The notes: generated by a model not told the origin, from the sequence alone. 64,000 nt of DNA from Hysterangium stoloniferum (GCA_015178975.1 WHVD01000056.1:62001-126000), one strand, 5' to 3'. Counted from the stretch's first letter, positions 1-11,697 are shown. Program-made: numbers and translations.

Positions 1-384
1 GTGAATGAGAAAAACGGCGCCTCCTTCCCAGAGGAGGAATGTCATATATGCGCACAAAGACGTGATTCTAGTCAAACGTTTTGTGAAGTCGCTTGGAAGA
101 ACGAAACTTCCTGATTCAACCATAGAAGTCCTCGGTACTAAAAGTTCTCTTGCCCAGTTGAACACAGTACCAAAGTTGCCTGGATTCTGACAGTTCAGTT
201 CAAAAAAGTATACTATGGTTGAACCCACACGCCTACAACCAGATCTGGGTGGTTCGGATGCTAGATCGACTTCACTGAATGTTAAACTAAAAACGATTAA
301 AATAAAAACGACGTTGTGTGCTCTGTGTTGTGAGCGGAACTGGGTCAACCCTGGTTTCGGGGTTCCCAGGCCACGATTCGACAT
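1..384 (-). CDS. Possible ORF running off the left edge, divergent from cis-prenyltransferase copy 1
   Basis: Reading the minus strand from an ATG at 384, the frame stays open for about 128 codons to the window edge. A TATAAATA motif lies about 40 nt upstream (near 424-431). Related ORFs of 65-66 codons lie behind the same TATA-like motif at 7487-7684 and 13098-13298, but those stop early. I do not recognise the product; it shows no signal peptide, membrane helix or known motif. It could be a real divergent gene, or the decayed 5' part of a gene captured in the amplified block. Low confidence because codon use is unremarkable and two of the three copies are truncated. Confidence 0.25.
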   Translation of the reverse strand, partial: MSNRGLGTPKPGLTQFRSQHRAHNVVFILIVFSLTFSEVDLASEPPRSGCRRVGSTIVYFFELNCQNPGNFGTVFNWARELLVPRTSMVESGSFVLPSDFTKRLTRITSLCAYMTFLLWEGGAVFLIH

Positions 385-672
385 ACCGGCACGAGATCTA
401 AGCTTTGTTCCACGTGTCGCGACTATTTATAGGGCAAATACAAATAGATTAATGTTCAAATAGAAAATTTATGGAACTTAACTTATCGGCAATATATTTT
501 TTCAGGTTTCCTATTCCCGTATTTGCGGCTGGTTTCTATTACATGACAAAATAGCTGGCGTATCTGACATCCATATGAAGCATACAATTCATTTTTTTTA
601 AATATATTACTTGCAAATTCGCTACAAACGTGTTGTTGAAAAGCACCCAAAGCTGTAAAAGACACATAACGG

Positions 673-1769
673 ATGTCATCCTCGACCACGCAAGGCCCAT
701 TACAATGGCTATACAATCCAATTTTCAAGTTTTTGCAGCGAATACTATTGGATGCTTTAGCTTCAGGTCCTATTCCTAATCATATCGCATTCATTCTGGA
801 CGGTAACAGGAGGTATGCTAGAAGAGTAGGTATACCTGTTCACGAAGGTCATCAAGCAGGGGGTGCCGCATTGAGTCGGGTGAGCTATCTCCACATCCCA
901 CAATTGAGGATTTTGTGTAACCACAATCAGGTGCTTGAAATCTGCCTACGTCTAGGAGTTCACTCCACGACTGTATTTGCATTCTCCATTGATAACTTCA
1001 GACGGCCACCTGCGGAAGTCGACGCACTAATGGATTCATTTAGAAAACATCTTCATGACTTATCCCAGCATGGGTGAGCAGAGTAGCCCGGTTTTTTTAC
1101 AGTAAATGATTATTCTTATCCGTCATAAAGAAGCTTGCTAGAGACGTACGGTGTGCAATTGCGGGTGCTAGGGAATATTAGCCTTTTACCTCAGCAAGTA
1201 AAAGAAGCTGCCAAAAAAGCAGAAGAATTTTCACGACACCATGATAAGTCAGTAATGTGACTGGCCTTATTGTATAATTATCTCAAATGATTCCCGCAGA
1301 GCCGTTATCAATCTTATGATTGCGTATACTGCTCGAGATGAGATGGCTACAGCAGTTCAAACCGTAGTTCGTCGTACACTTGATGAGGAATCAAGTCCAG
1401 AGTGTGTATATCCGTGAGAGCATGGATCGCCTTGTTAAATGTCTTTGTGATATTTTTTCAGCCTTATAACGGAAGAAGATATAGACAGAGAACTCTATGT
1501 AACGTCGGTCGAGAATCCTTGGCCAGTGGACATTCTTGTGCGCACCAGCGGCGTGAAGCGCTTCAGTGATTTTCTCCTGTGGCAGGTAGTTGATTAGTGT
1601 TTACATTTACTGCTGTTAGCTGACCAAGTTTCATCTCCAGTGTTCTGAAGATGTCCAAGTTCACTTCATACCAGTATATTGGCCCGACATTGGCTTCTCT
1701 CATATTTTCCAAATCATTTTAGATTATCAGCGGAAAATTTGGTCTCGTAGACTTCTTTCACCACAGTAG
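673..1769 (+). CDS. cis-Prenyltransferase (dehydrodolichyl diphosphate synthase type), copy 1, intact
   Basis: Condenses isopentenyl diphosphate onto farnesyl diphosphate to build a cis-polyprenyl diphosphate, normally the dolichol precursor at the ER. Six exons join in phase: 673-879, 931-1073, 1134-1247, 1300-1413, 1462-1585 and 1641-1769, giving 276 residues, the usual Rer2/Srt1 length. Visible signatures are HIAFILDGNRRYARR (the Asp-Gly-Asn-Arg-Arg substrate loop), TVFAFSIDNFRRP, and DILVRTSGVKRFSDFLLWQ, which binds diphosphate through the RTSG...R.S residues. The N-terminal helix before the first motif fits the eukaryotic subfamily. This is the only copy on the plus strand. It is followed by spacer R and HsbA copy 1. 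It cannot be assigned as Rer2-like (dolichol) or Srt1-like (longer chain) from sequence alone. Confidence 0.9.
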
Positions 1770-1837
1770 ATTCCAGAATCCTGGCGCATGACGGTAGCAA
1801 GGCTGTTTGGCAGGCAATCGATTACATGTGATGAGGG

Positions 1838-2396
1838 CCATTTTCCCACATGTAACGTTATACCCCTTCAACCTTTTACTAATATCTGTGTTGTTTTCTT
1901 CAAGATTTGCGTTATTGTGCATGATGTGTGTTGACTAGCCGTGGCATTCAAAGTATATAGTGCTTGCTACATAAAAGCAATTATCTTTCACAAGTGCAAA
2001 CGAGATCGACTTGACACCAATAAACCTTCACGCCTCGCCTTCACCTCTTCAGGCAGCTGTGACATTGTGCACCGAGGAAAACGAATATGTTGGAAACACA
2101 GGAGCCGACGTGCCAAGCTCACTGTCGGAGTGGCGGCGTTCGTACGTAAGATATGTGGATAAAGGCTTGAAATGTTATGTTTCGCTCGTTCTAAAATCCA
2201 TGTATATTGGCTAATTGTACTGTACTAAAATATCTCCCGCGCAGTTGAACAAGGTTTACGAGTACTCAAGTAATACTCAAGTTCACGCAGTGTCAAAGTC
2301 ACCTGAATTCTGAGAAATCTTCTGCAGCACTCATCTGTAAAAGGTACTTATGACATACCATTGAACCAAGGAATTCACGGACCTTCCAAAATCATA
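1838..2396 (+). repeat. Spacer repeat R, copy 1
   Basis: Begins with a CCCACATGTAACGTTATACC motif just downstream of the cis-prenyltransferase. It recurs at 4066-4618 and 9656-10202 on the plus strand and, inverted, at about 5340-5990 and 10860-11590. This copy carries small indels and stops matching at about 2396. Broken ORFs of 67-184 codons run through the copies but are not conserved in frame. R marks the ancestral order cis-prenyltransferase, R, HsbA. Confidence 0.75.
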
Positions 2397-2640
2397 AAAA
2401 TAGAGCATATACGGAGACCGCCCTCCCCCCCCAGCGGCGAGTCTTCCCCTCTACCGAACCATACAGCAGCTTCTCGCACAAACATTACAGAAATCCGGAT
2501 ATCCGAAACTTCCGGATTCCGCTATAGGCGTAGATGACATATTGGCACTAAATCTATACCCTGGTTAGGAGCATGTGTCGTTCAACCATAGAACTTCTTT
2601 TTGAATGGGCTTACTTACATCACTGGTACCACACCACAAA

Positions 2641-2647
2641 TATAAAG
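2641..2647 (+). promoter_or_regulatory. TATA box of HsbA copy 1
   Basis: TATAAAG lies exactly 50 nt upstream of the HsbA start codon. The same motif and the following leader are kept at the same distance in the other two plus-strand copies (8236-8242 and 13979-13985), so it is a likely core promoter element. Confidence 0.6.
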
Positions 2648-2690
2648 CTCTGCAGAACACGAAGACTTCTAGTAAGAGTTTACATCAGTC

Positions 2691-3449
2691 ATGTTTCTCC
2701 TCCCCGCCATCGCACTTGTTACGTCCCTCGCCGCGTTTGCCTCACCTTTCACTGGGAGAGCGAAGTCAGTCAACGGCCAATATCAGCAGAGTTTGATGAC
2801 CCTTTCTTCCGATTTTGTACGTGTGGCGGTTGTAATTATTCTGTCTGTACCCCATCGGCCTAAAGTCATTAATCTTGTGGACAGGATGAGTTGCATGACT
2901 CAATCAAGTCCATCCCAATGACTGGGTCTACCATGTTCCATTTTATGGTATGTCACTCAATACGATGCTAGCCCTAGAACTCACTTCTTATGCAATTGGG
3001 AAGCCATTTGGATCCAATGTGGTCACGTTGACAGCATCTATGTATGACGCTATCGCAGAGGCGAAGGTGATTGTCCTCCAGTATCATAGTATTTTTGTAC
3101 TAACCTCTTTCCAGAATTACCGTGAATCTACTGATAGCGATTCAGCGGAATTCATTGATCAGATGCAGAATATGTTGACAACACAACGCTCAGTCGTTGA
3201 TGCCATTATCGCAAAGAAGGACAGTTTTGATAGCCACTTCGCGGGGGGTGCTCAATTCGCCTTGGCAAATGCGAAGGCATACTCTCAGGTGAACATTAGT
3301 CATTCACCTCCTCAAGCCATACTTAAACGACTAAACAGATATTTATGGCGGCGGTGACTGACGGTCTTCCTGTACGTTTGGCATTTTTAGTAGCCTTCCT
3401 CCAAGTTGTTTACTTTCCGGTCCATACAGCCCCATTCTCCTCTCAGTGA
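2691..3449 (+). CDS. HsbA-like secreted hydrophobic-surface-binding protein, copy 1
   Basis: Likely a small secreted protein of the HsbA / cell-wall galactomannoprotein family. In Aspergillus oryzae HsbA adsorbs to hydrophobic surfaces and helps recruit a cutinase. Exons inferred in phase are 2691-2816, 2885-2947, 3004-3066, 3115-3288 and 3339-3449, giving about 178 residues, near the family length. The first 18 residues (MFLLPAIALVTSLAAFAS) are a clear signal peptide. The core VVDAIIAKKDSFDSHF followed by a Gly-Gly segment matches the family's conserved block, and SIKSIPMTGSTM matches its first helix-turn. The third exon's acceptor is read as AAG from comparison with copy 3, where it is CAG. 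The last exon is the least certain part. Confidence 0.7.
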
Positions 3450-4065
3450 TTTGGAGTCAGCAAATAATGCTTTTTTGGATAGCATTCCAAATACTCTGTG
3501 AATTCGTTGATTTTAATGGCATGCCATAAATAGGAAACTCAATGTTCACTACTCGGCAATCCACCTATATCAGCTATCTTGATCGTTGCTTTTAACCCTT
3601 ATAACTCTGATTGATATCAATGTTCTTTGTTCTTAGTTTGCTGTCTTTTCTCTCTTACTACCCTTCAGTTTGTACGTAGTACGGAACTGAAGAACTAGTA
3701 GTCATCAGTATCCTTGCCCAATATTGTTGATCCTTTAGTCTTCAGTTACTTTTCCTTTAGTTACCGCCCTACAATTCTGACAGTACGGATGAGAATGTCG
3801 GTCGCGCTGTGGCGGACGTGCCAGAATTAGTGTTGCCAGCGTTCGGTAGGTTCAAACCTGGTCCAAAATTCAGAGATGTGGACCAAAACTGGACCGAAGG
3901 TCAGAGGTCTAAAGTTCAGATGTAGGATGAAAAATCTGAACAGGTTTAAATCTGTTAATCTATATGTCTATTTGTGTGAGATATCTATCTGTGGAGATGC
4001 GTCAACAAAAATTTGATGCTTCAAGTGTTGCTTCGGGTATCGAACGGTGAAAACCTGCGGTTTCC

Positions 4066-4618
4066 CACATGTAACGTTATACCCCTTCAAACTTTTACTA
4101 ATGTCTGTGTGTTGTTTCCTTCAAGATTTGCGTTATTGTGCATGATATATGTGTTGACCTACTAGCCGTGGCATTCAAAATATATAGTGCTTGCTACATA
4201 AAAACAATTATCTTTTACAAGTGCAAACGAGATCGACTTGACACCAATAAACCTTCACGCCTCGCCTTCACCTCTTCAGCAGCTGTGACATTGTGCACCG
4301 AGGAAAACGAATATGTTGGAAACACAGGAGCCGACGTACCAAGTTCACTGTCGGAGTGGCGGCATTCGTATGTGTAAGATATGTAGATAAAGGATTGAAA
4401 TGTTATGTTTCGCTTGTTCTAAAATCCATGTATATTGGCTAATTGTACTGTGCTAATAAATCTCCGGTTCAGTTGAACAAGGTTTACGAGTACTCAAGTA
4501 ATACTCAGTGCCAAAGTCACCTGAATTCTGAGAAATCTTTTGCAGCATTCTCATCTGTAAAAGCTACTTATGACATACCATTGAACCAAGTAATTTACGG
4601 ACCTCCCAAAATCATATC
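4066..4618 (+). repeat. Spacer repeat R, copy 2
   Basis: Second plus-strand copy of R, near-identical to 9656-10202 and carrying the 3' sequence antisense to the decayed HsbA that follows. Together with the inverted R at about 5340-5990 it flanks that decayed HsbA as an inverted repeat. Confidence 0.7.
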
Positions 4619-4689
4619 CACTCAAGCAATATGTGATGACTTCAAAGCCCTTGAGAGGAGAAACGGGCTGTATGGACCACAGTTAGAGG

Positions 4690-5330
4690 AAGGTTACTAA
4701 AAACGCCACCGTACAGGAAGACCTCGACCATCAGTTACCGCCGCCATCAAATTCTCATTAATTGTTCATGTATGTTTTGAAGAAGTGAATTAATAACGTG
4801 CTGACCTGAAAGTATGCCCTTGAATTCTGCCACGGCGAATCGAGTGCCCCTGACGAAGTGGCTATCAAGGATGTCCTTCTTTGCGATCGCTTCAATCACG
4901 AATGAGTGGAGTATCCTGGATTAGCGAGGATTTCCGTTGGGTCGCTGTTGGGACAGATGCGTGGGGTTTTTGGGGGGTTGATGCAAAAGTACTATGGTAC
5001 TGAAGGACAATCACTTTCGTGACTAACAGAAGCGTGATACGTAGATGCTGTCAACAACGTAGTGACATTGAATCAAGTGGGCTTCCCAATTGCAAGGTAG
5101 TCAAGTTTTAAGACCGGCATCGCATTGACTGAGATGGAATAAGATAGAGAAAGGTGATCCCAAATACTAGGGAGATACTGGATTGAGTCATGACGCTCGC
5201 CGCGTTCACAAGATCGACGGATGACACGAAGCCGATAGGATATAAACAGAATGTATAGCTACAACAGCAACACGTACGACATGATCATAGATTCTGTTGG
5301 AATTGGCCGTTGACTGACTATGCTCGGGTC
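4690..5330 (-). pseudogene. Decayed HsbA-like gene, minus strand, relic 1
   Basis: Read on the minus strand, this stretch follows HsbA copy 1 piece by piece: the segment after the signal peptide (motif GTCAGTCAACGGCC at about 5300-5330), the first intron, the exon with GACTCAATC, the CAATTGGGAAG acceptor, and the block encoding EAIAKKD.LDSHF near 4830-4900. The start codon and signal-peptide region are missing, the frame is broken and an exon is partly lost. It lies downstream of cis-prenyltransferase copy 2 on the same strand, keeping the ancestral order seen on the plus strand at 673-3449. Confidence 0.7.
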
Positions 5331-5339
5331 CAGAGTTTA

Positions 5340-5990
5340 GTGGCAATCAGCCACAGTACAATTAGCAAATATAATGGATATTCTAGAATGAGAGAAATAT
5401 TTCAAGCCTTTATCTAGATATCTTACACATACGAAGGCCGCCACTCCGACGGTGAACTTGGTACGTCGGCTCCCGTGTTTCCAACATATTCGTTTTCCTC
5501 GATGCAATATGTCACAGCCGCCTGAAGAGGTGAAGGTGAGCATGAAGGGTTATTGATGTCAAGTCAATCTCGTTTGCACTTAATAAAATATAATTGTTTT
5601 TATATAGCAAGCACTATGCTATACACCTTGAATGCCGCGGCTAGTAGGCCAACACACACATATGCACAACAACACATAGTGTATGAACTGAGGCTTACGC
5701 GTGCTTAAAGGGGGTGTGGCGTAACAAGAGTGCCTCAGAAAACACAAGGCAACTTACAATCATGATTTACGACCATTGTTCGAACGGTTTTTCCTTTTGT
5801 TCTATTTTTTTGTTATATAATGAGTCGTTGGCACTCATAGCCTTCTGTTTTGTCCCTCTCTTGTTTTTTCTTCCGTATAAATGCCAGGTTTTTTCCAACG
5901 CCATTGCACCTCAGTCGATTCTTCAGCTTGTGTCGACTGAGATACTATATTCATTATACATAGACATTAGTAAAAGGTTGAAGGTGTATA
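5340..5990 (-). repeat. Spacer repeat R, inverted copy
   Basis: Minus-strand copy of R between cis-prenyltransferase copy 2 and HsbA relic 1. It contains single copies of the GAAGAGGTGAAGGTGAGCAT word that is expanded at 11041-11140. The ORF on the plus strand at 5714-6091 is antisense to this region and not a gene. Confidence 0.65.
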
Positions 5991-6087
5991 ACGTTACATG
6001 TGGGAAAACGGCCCTCATCACATGCAGTCGATTGTCTGCCAAACAGCCTTGCTACCGTCATGCGCGAGGATTCTGGAATCTACTGTG

Positions 6088-7175
6088 GTGAAAGAAGTCT
6101 ACGAGACCAAATTTTCCGCTGATAATCTAAAATGATTTGGAAAATATGAGAGAAGCCAATGTCGGGCCAATTAACTGGTATGAAGTGGACTTGGACATCT
6201 TCAGAACACTGGAGATGAAACTTGGTCAGCCAACAGCAGTGAATGTAAGCACTAATCAACTACCTGCCACAGGAGAAAATCACTGAAGCGCTTCACGCCG
6301 CTGGTACGCACAAGAATGTCCACTGGCCAAGGATTCCCCACCGACGTTACATATAGTTCTCTGTCTATATCTTCTTCTGTTATAAGGCTGACAAACCATC
6401 GAACAGACATTTAACAAGGCGATCCATCCTCTCACGGATGTACGCACTCTGGACTTGATTTCTCATCAAGTGTACGACGAACTACGGTTTGAACTGCTGT
6501 AGCCATCTCATCTCGAGCAGTATACGCAATCATAATGTTGAGAATGGCTCTGCCGGATCATTTGAGATAGTTACACAAAAAGACTCGCAACATTACCGAC
6601 TTGTCGTAATCTTGTGAGAATTCTTCTGCTTTCTTGGCAGCTTCTCTTACTTGCTGAGGTAAAAGGCTGATATTCCCTAGCACCCGCAATTGCACGCCGT
6701 ACGCCTCTAGCAAGCCTCTTTATGACGGACAAGAATAATCATTTACTGTAAAAAAACCGGGCTATTCTGCTCACCCATGCTGGGATAAGTTATGAAAATG
6801 ATCTTTAAATGAATCCATTAGTGCGTCGACCTCCACAGGTGGCCGTCTGAAGTTATCGATGGAGAATGTAAATACAGTGATGGAGTGAACTCCTAGACGT
6901 AGGCAGATTTCAATCATCTGATTGTGGTTATAAAAAATCCTCAATTTTGGGATATGGAGATAGCTCACCCGACCCAAGGCGGCAGCCCCTGCTTGATGAC
7001 CTTCATAACCAGGTTTACCCAGTCTTCTAGCGTACCTCCTGTTGCCGTCCGTAATGAATGCGATATGATTAGGAATAGGACCTGAAGCTAAAGCATCCAA
7101 TAATATTCTTTGTAAAAACTCGAAAATTGGATTGTATAGCCATTGTAATGGGCTTTGTGTGGTCGAGAATAACAT
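6088..7175 (-). CDS. cis-Prenyltransferase, copy 2
   Basis: Same six-exon plan as copy 1, read on the minus strand from ATG at 7175. Motifs present are HIAFITDGNRRYARR, TVFTFSIDNFRRP and DILVRTSGVKRFSDFLLWQ, and the protein ends LLSPQ. Relative to copies 1 and 4, the residue before the catalytic DGNRR is Thr instead of Leu or Met, the N-terminus is MLF instead of MSS, and the second exon begins MIEIC. Splice donors and acceptors look intact and the frame is open across inferred exons, so it may be functional. It stands divergent from HsbA copy 2 and is followed on its own strand by R and HsbA relic 1. Confidence 0.85.
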
Positions 7176-7329
7176 CTGTTATATGTCTCTCACAGGTGGG
7201 ACGGCTTTGGGTGTTTTTCAACAACACTTTTGTAGCGTATTTGCAAGTAATATATCTTAGGAAAATGAATTGTATGCTTCATGAATGTCAGATGCGCCAA
7301 TTATTTTGTTATGCAATATAACCCAGCCG

Positions 7330-8110
7330 CAAATACGAAACCGAAATATATATATTGGAGTTAAGTCCCATAAAATTTTCTGTTTTAATATTTTAAATTA
7401 TAAAAAGAGAGCTCCATTCGTATTTACAGGCGGACGCCCTATAAATAGTCGCGACACGCGGAACAAAGCTTTGATTTTGTGCCGGTATGCTGAATCGTCA
7501 CCATTCACTGGGAACACCGAAAGAACCCCTGAAACCAGGGTTGACCCAGCTCCCACTCACAACCGATGCGACACAGTGCTCGACCGAACAACACAGAGCA
7601 CACAATGTCGTTTTTATTCCAATCGATTTTAGTCCAACGTTCAGTGAAGTCGATCTAGCATCCGAATTGCCGATTTGGCCATAGGCGTACGTGATTCATT
7701 GCTTCTATGTCAGGTGGATTCGATCATAGTGTACTTCTTCTGAATGGAAATACATCACTAAGGCGGCGGCATACGCAGTGAACCTTTTAAAGCTAATAAG
7801 AAATCAGTATCAGTTATAAAGCATTATTTCTAGAATATCTACTAACCTCAGTCTTATAAAGTAAGCGAAGACTAAGGAAAACTTTTCTACTCAGACTAAT
7901 AGCATTTTGACATCGCATACAAATGTATGCGTAGGTTGTGGACCGTAGTGGACCAAAACACGCACGTGACGCAGACGCTTCGCCAACAAGGTCAAACAAC
8001 AACAAGACTATGTACCTTGGCGGGAGTCATTTGTTTACAATATCATATATACGCGCGCATAGCGCCGCTATTCTAAATGGTTATAGTCAACAATTCAGTG
8101 AAGTCGTTCT
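7330..8110. other. Intergenic region between cis-prenyltransferase copy 2 and HsbA copy 2
   Basis: Contains a TATAAATA motif at 7440-7447, a 65-codon ORF at 7487-7684 matched by one at 13098-13298, and AT-rich sequence. The corresponding interval of the next block (13310-13860) has a different middle segment, so this stretch has been replaced or rearranged between blocks. Confidence 0.5.
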
Positions 8111-8235
8111 AACATCCGGATATCCGAAGCTTCCGCATTCCGCTATAGGCGTAGATGATATATTGTCACTAAATCTATGGAGTACGCGTATACTTCTTTT
8201 TGAATGGACTTACATCACCGGTACCACACCACAAA

Positions 8236-8242
8236 TATAAAG
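8236..8242 (+). promoter_or_regulatory. TATA box of HsbA copy 2
   Basis: TATAAAG 50 nt upstream of the ATG at 8286, same spacing and leader as in the other copies. Confidence 0.6.
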
Positions 8243-8285
8243 CTCTGCAGAACACGAAGACTTCTAGTAAGAGTTTACTTCAGTC

Positions 8286-9045
8286 ATGTTTCTCCTCCCC
8301 GCCATCGCACTTGTTACGTCCCTCGCCGCGTTTGCCTCACCTTTCACTGGGAGAGCGAAGTCAGTCAACGGCCAATATCAGCAGAGTTTAATGACTGTGT
8401 CTTCCGATTTTGTACGTGTAGCGGTTGTAGTTATTCTGTCTGTACCCCATCGGCCTAAAGTCACCGATCTTGTGGACAGGATGAGTTGCACGACTCAATC
8501 AAGTCCATCCCAATGACTGGGTCTACCATGTTCCATTTTATGGTATGTCACTCAATACGATGTCAGCCCTAGAACTTCACTTCTTATGCAATTGCGAAGC
8601 CATTTGCATCCAATGTGGTCACGTTGACAACATCTATGTATGGCGCTATTGCAGAGGCGAAGGTGATTGTCCTCCAGTATCATAGTATTTTTGTACTAAC
8701 CGCTTTCCAGAATTACCGTGAATCTACTGATAGCGGTTCAGCGGAATTCATTGATCAGATACAGAATATCATGACAGCACATCGCTCAGTCGTTGATGCC
8801 ATTATCGCAAAGAAGGACGGCTTTGATAGCCACTTCGTGGGGGGTGCTCAATTCGCCGTGGCAAATGCGAAGGCATACTCTCAGGTGAACATTAGTCATA
8901 CACTTCCTCAAGCCATACTTAAATGATTAAACAGAAATTTATGGCGGCGGTGACTGACGGTCTTCCTGTACGTTTGGCATTTTTAGTAGCCTTCCTCCAA
9001 GTTGTTTACTTTCCGGTCCATACAGCCCCATTCTCCTCTCAGTGA
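8286..9045 (+). CDS. HsbA-like secreted protein, copy 2
   Basis: Matches copy 1 exon for exon, with an identical signal peptide (MFLLPAIALVTSLAAFAS). Differences include MTVSSDF for MTLSSDF at the end of exon 1, a CCATTTGCATCC start of exon 3, and VVDAIIAKKDGFDSHF in the core. All inferred donors and acceptors are kept and I see no frameshift, so it is probably functional. The third-exon acceptor again reads AAG, which is not canonical by itself in isolation but is preceded by a normal polypyrimidine-poor fungal branch region. The stop is TGA at 9043-9045 if the last exon is as in copy 1. Confidence 0.68.
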
Positions 9046-9655
9046 TTTGGAGTCAGCAAATAATGCTTTTTTTGATAGCATTCCAAATACTCTGTGAATT
9101 CTTTGATTTTAATGGTATGCAACAAAATAGGGAACTCAATGTTCAATATTCGGCAATCCATTAGCTATCTTGATCGTTGCTTTTAGCCCTTATAACTCTG
9201 GTGGATATCAATGTTCTTTGTTCCTAGTTTGCTGTCTTTTCGCTCCCTTACTACCCTTCAGTTTGCCCGTAGTACGGAACTGAAGAACTAGTAGTCATCA
9301 GTATCCTTGCCCAATATTGTTGATCCTTTAGTCTTCAGTTACTTTTCCTTTAGTTACCGCCCTACAATTCTGACAGTACGGATGAGAATGTCGGTCGCGC
9401 TGTGGCGGACGTGCCAGAATTAGTGTTGTTAGCGTTCGGTAGGTTCAAACCTGGTCCAAAATTCAGAGATGTGGACCAAAACTGGACCGAAGGTCAGAGG
9501 TCTAAAGTTCAGATGTAGGATGAAAAATCTGAACAGGTTTAAATCTGTTAATTTATATGTCTCTTTGTGTGAGATATCTATTTGTGCAGATGCGTCAACA
9601 AAAATTTGATGCTTCAAGTTTTGCTTCGGGTATCGAACGGTGAAAACCTGCGGTT

Positions 9656-10202
9656 TCCCACATGTAACGGTATATCCCTTCAACCTTTTACTAATGTCTG
9701 TGTGTTGTTTCCTTCAAGATTTGCGTTATTGTGCATGATATATGTGTTGACCTACTAGCCGTGGCATTCAAAATATATAGTGCTTGCTACATAAAAACAA
9801 TTATCTTTTACAAGTGCAAACGAGATCGACTTGACACCAATAAACCTTCATGCCTCGCCTTCCCCTCTTCAGGCAGCTGTGACATTGTGCACCGAGGAAA
9901 ACGAATATGCTGGAAACACAGGAGCCGACGTACCAAGTTCACTGTCGGAGTGGTGGCATTCGTATGTGTAAGATATGTAGATAAAGTATTGAAATGTTAT
10001 GTTTCGCTCGTTCTAAAATCCATGTATATTGGCTGTACTAAAAAATCTCCGGTGCAGTTGAACAAGGTTTACGAGTACTCAAGTAATACTCAGTGCCAAA
10101 GTCACCTGAATTCTGAGAAATCTTCTGCAGCATTCTCATCTGTAAAAGGTACTTATGACATACCATTGAACCAAGTAATTTACGGACCTTCCAAAATCAT
10201 AT
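9656..10202 (+). repeat. Spacer repeat R, copy 3
   Basis: In this copy indels happen to leave a 184-codon ORF (9731-10285). The same ORF is broken into shorter pieces at 1941-2214 and 4138-4700, and its 3' half is antisense to the HsbA relic, so it is treated as chance. Confidence 0.65.
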
Positions 10203-10289
10203 CCACTCAAGCAATATGTGATGACTTCAAAGCCCTTGAGAGGAGAAATGGGCTGTATGGACCACAGTTAGAGGAAGGTTACTAAAAAC

Positions 10290-10850
10290 GCCACCGTACA
10301 GGAAGACGTCGACCATCAGTTACCGCCGCCATCAAATTCTCATTAATTGTTCAGGTATGTGCTGACTTGAAAGTATGCCTTTGAATTCTGCCACGGCGAA
10401 TCGAGTGCCCCTGACGAAGTGGCTATCAAGGATGTCCTTCTTTGCGATAGCTTCAATCACGAATGAGTGGAATATTCTGGATATTAGCGAGGATTTCCGT
10501 CGGGTCGCTGTCGGGACAGATGCGTGGGGTTTTTGGGGGTTGATGCAAAAGTACTATGATACGTAGATGCTGTCAACAACGTAGTGACATTGAATCAAGT
10601 GGGCTTCACAATTGCGAGGCAGTCAAGTTTTAAGACCGGCATCGCATTGAATGAGTGCAATAAGATAGAGAAAGGTGATCCCAAATACTAGGGAGATACT
10701 GGATTGAGTCATGAAGCTTGCCGGTTCACAAGATCGACAGATGACACGAAGCCGATAGGATATAAACAGAATATAGCTACAACAGCAACACGTACGATAT
10801 GATCGTTAGATTCTGTTGGAATTGGCCGTTGACTGACCATGCTCGGGTCC
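10290..10850 (-). pseudogene. Decayed HsbA-like gene, minus strand, relic 2
   Basis: Near-identical partner of relic 1 in the next tandem block, with further loss: part of the exon-3/intron-3 region has been deleted (the segment between the CATCTACGTATCA and AGTACTTTTGC words is shorter than in relic 1). It has no start codon or signal peptide. The shared damage shows the relic already existed before the block was duplicated. Confidence 0.7.
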
Positions 10851-11040
10851 AGAGTTTAGTGGCAATCAACCACAGTACAATTAGCAAATATAATGGATCT
10901 TTTAGAATGAGAGAAGTATTTCAAGCCTTTATCTAGATATCTTACACGTGCGAATGCCACCACTCCGACAGTGAGCTTGGGACGTCGGCTCCCATGTTTC
11001 CACATATTCGTTTTCCTCGATGCAATGTCACAGTTGCCTG

Positions 11041-11140
11041 AAGAGGTGAAGGTGAGCATGAAGAGGTGAAGGTGAGCATGAAGAGGTGAAGGTGAGCATG
11101 AAGAGGTGAAGGTGAGCATGAAGAGGTGAAGGTGAGCATG
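11041..11140 (+). repeat. Perfect 20-bp minisatellite, 5 units
   Basis: Five identical head-to-tail copies of AAGAGGTGAAGGTGAGCATG. The matching position in the neighbouring block (about 5524-5545) has a single unit, so the expansion is recent and specific to this block. It lies in the inverted R spacer. Confidence 0.97.
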
Positions 11141-11697
11141 AAGGGTTATTGATGTCAAGTCAATCTCGTTTGCACTTAAAATATAACTGTTTTTATATAG
11201 CAAGCACTATGCTATACACCTTGAATGCCGCGGCTAGTAGGCCAACACACATATGCACAATAACGCAAATCTTCAAGGAAACAACATAGTGTTATGAACT
11301 GAGGCTTACGCGTGCTTAAAGGGGGTGTGGCGTAACAAGAGTGCCTCAGAAAACATGAGGCAACTTATAATCATGATTTGAGACCATTGTTCGAACGGTT
11401 TTTCCTTTTGTTCTATCTTTTTGTTATATAATGAGTCGGTGGCACTCATAGGCTTCTGTTTTGTCCCTCTCTTGTTTTTTCTTCCGTATGGGTGCCAGGT
11501 TTTTTCCAACGCCATTGCACCTCAGTCGATTCTCCAGCTTGTGTCGACTGAGATACTATATTCATTATACATAGACATTAGTAAAAGGTTGAAGGTGTAT
11601 AACGTTACATGTGGGAAAACGGCCCTCATCACATGCAGTCGATTGTCTGCCAAACGGCCTTGCTACCGTCATGCGCCAGGATTCTGGAATCTACTGT

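Noticed and set aside
5714..6091. 125-codon plus-strand ORF (and its twin at 11421-11702)
   Set aside because: It overlaps the 3' exon and 3' flank of the minus-strand cis-prenyltransferases; it is antisense shadow kept only because the block is duplicated.
9731..10285. 184-codon plus-strand ORF, the longest in the array
   Set aside because: Its counterparts at 1941-2214 and 4138-4700 are broken by frameshifts, and its 3' half is antisense to an HsbA relic. No motif or start context supports it.
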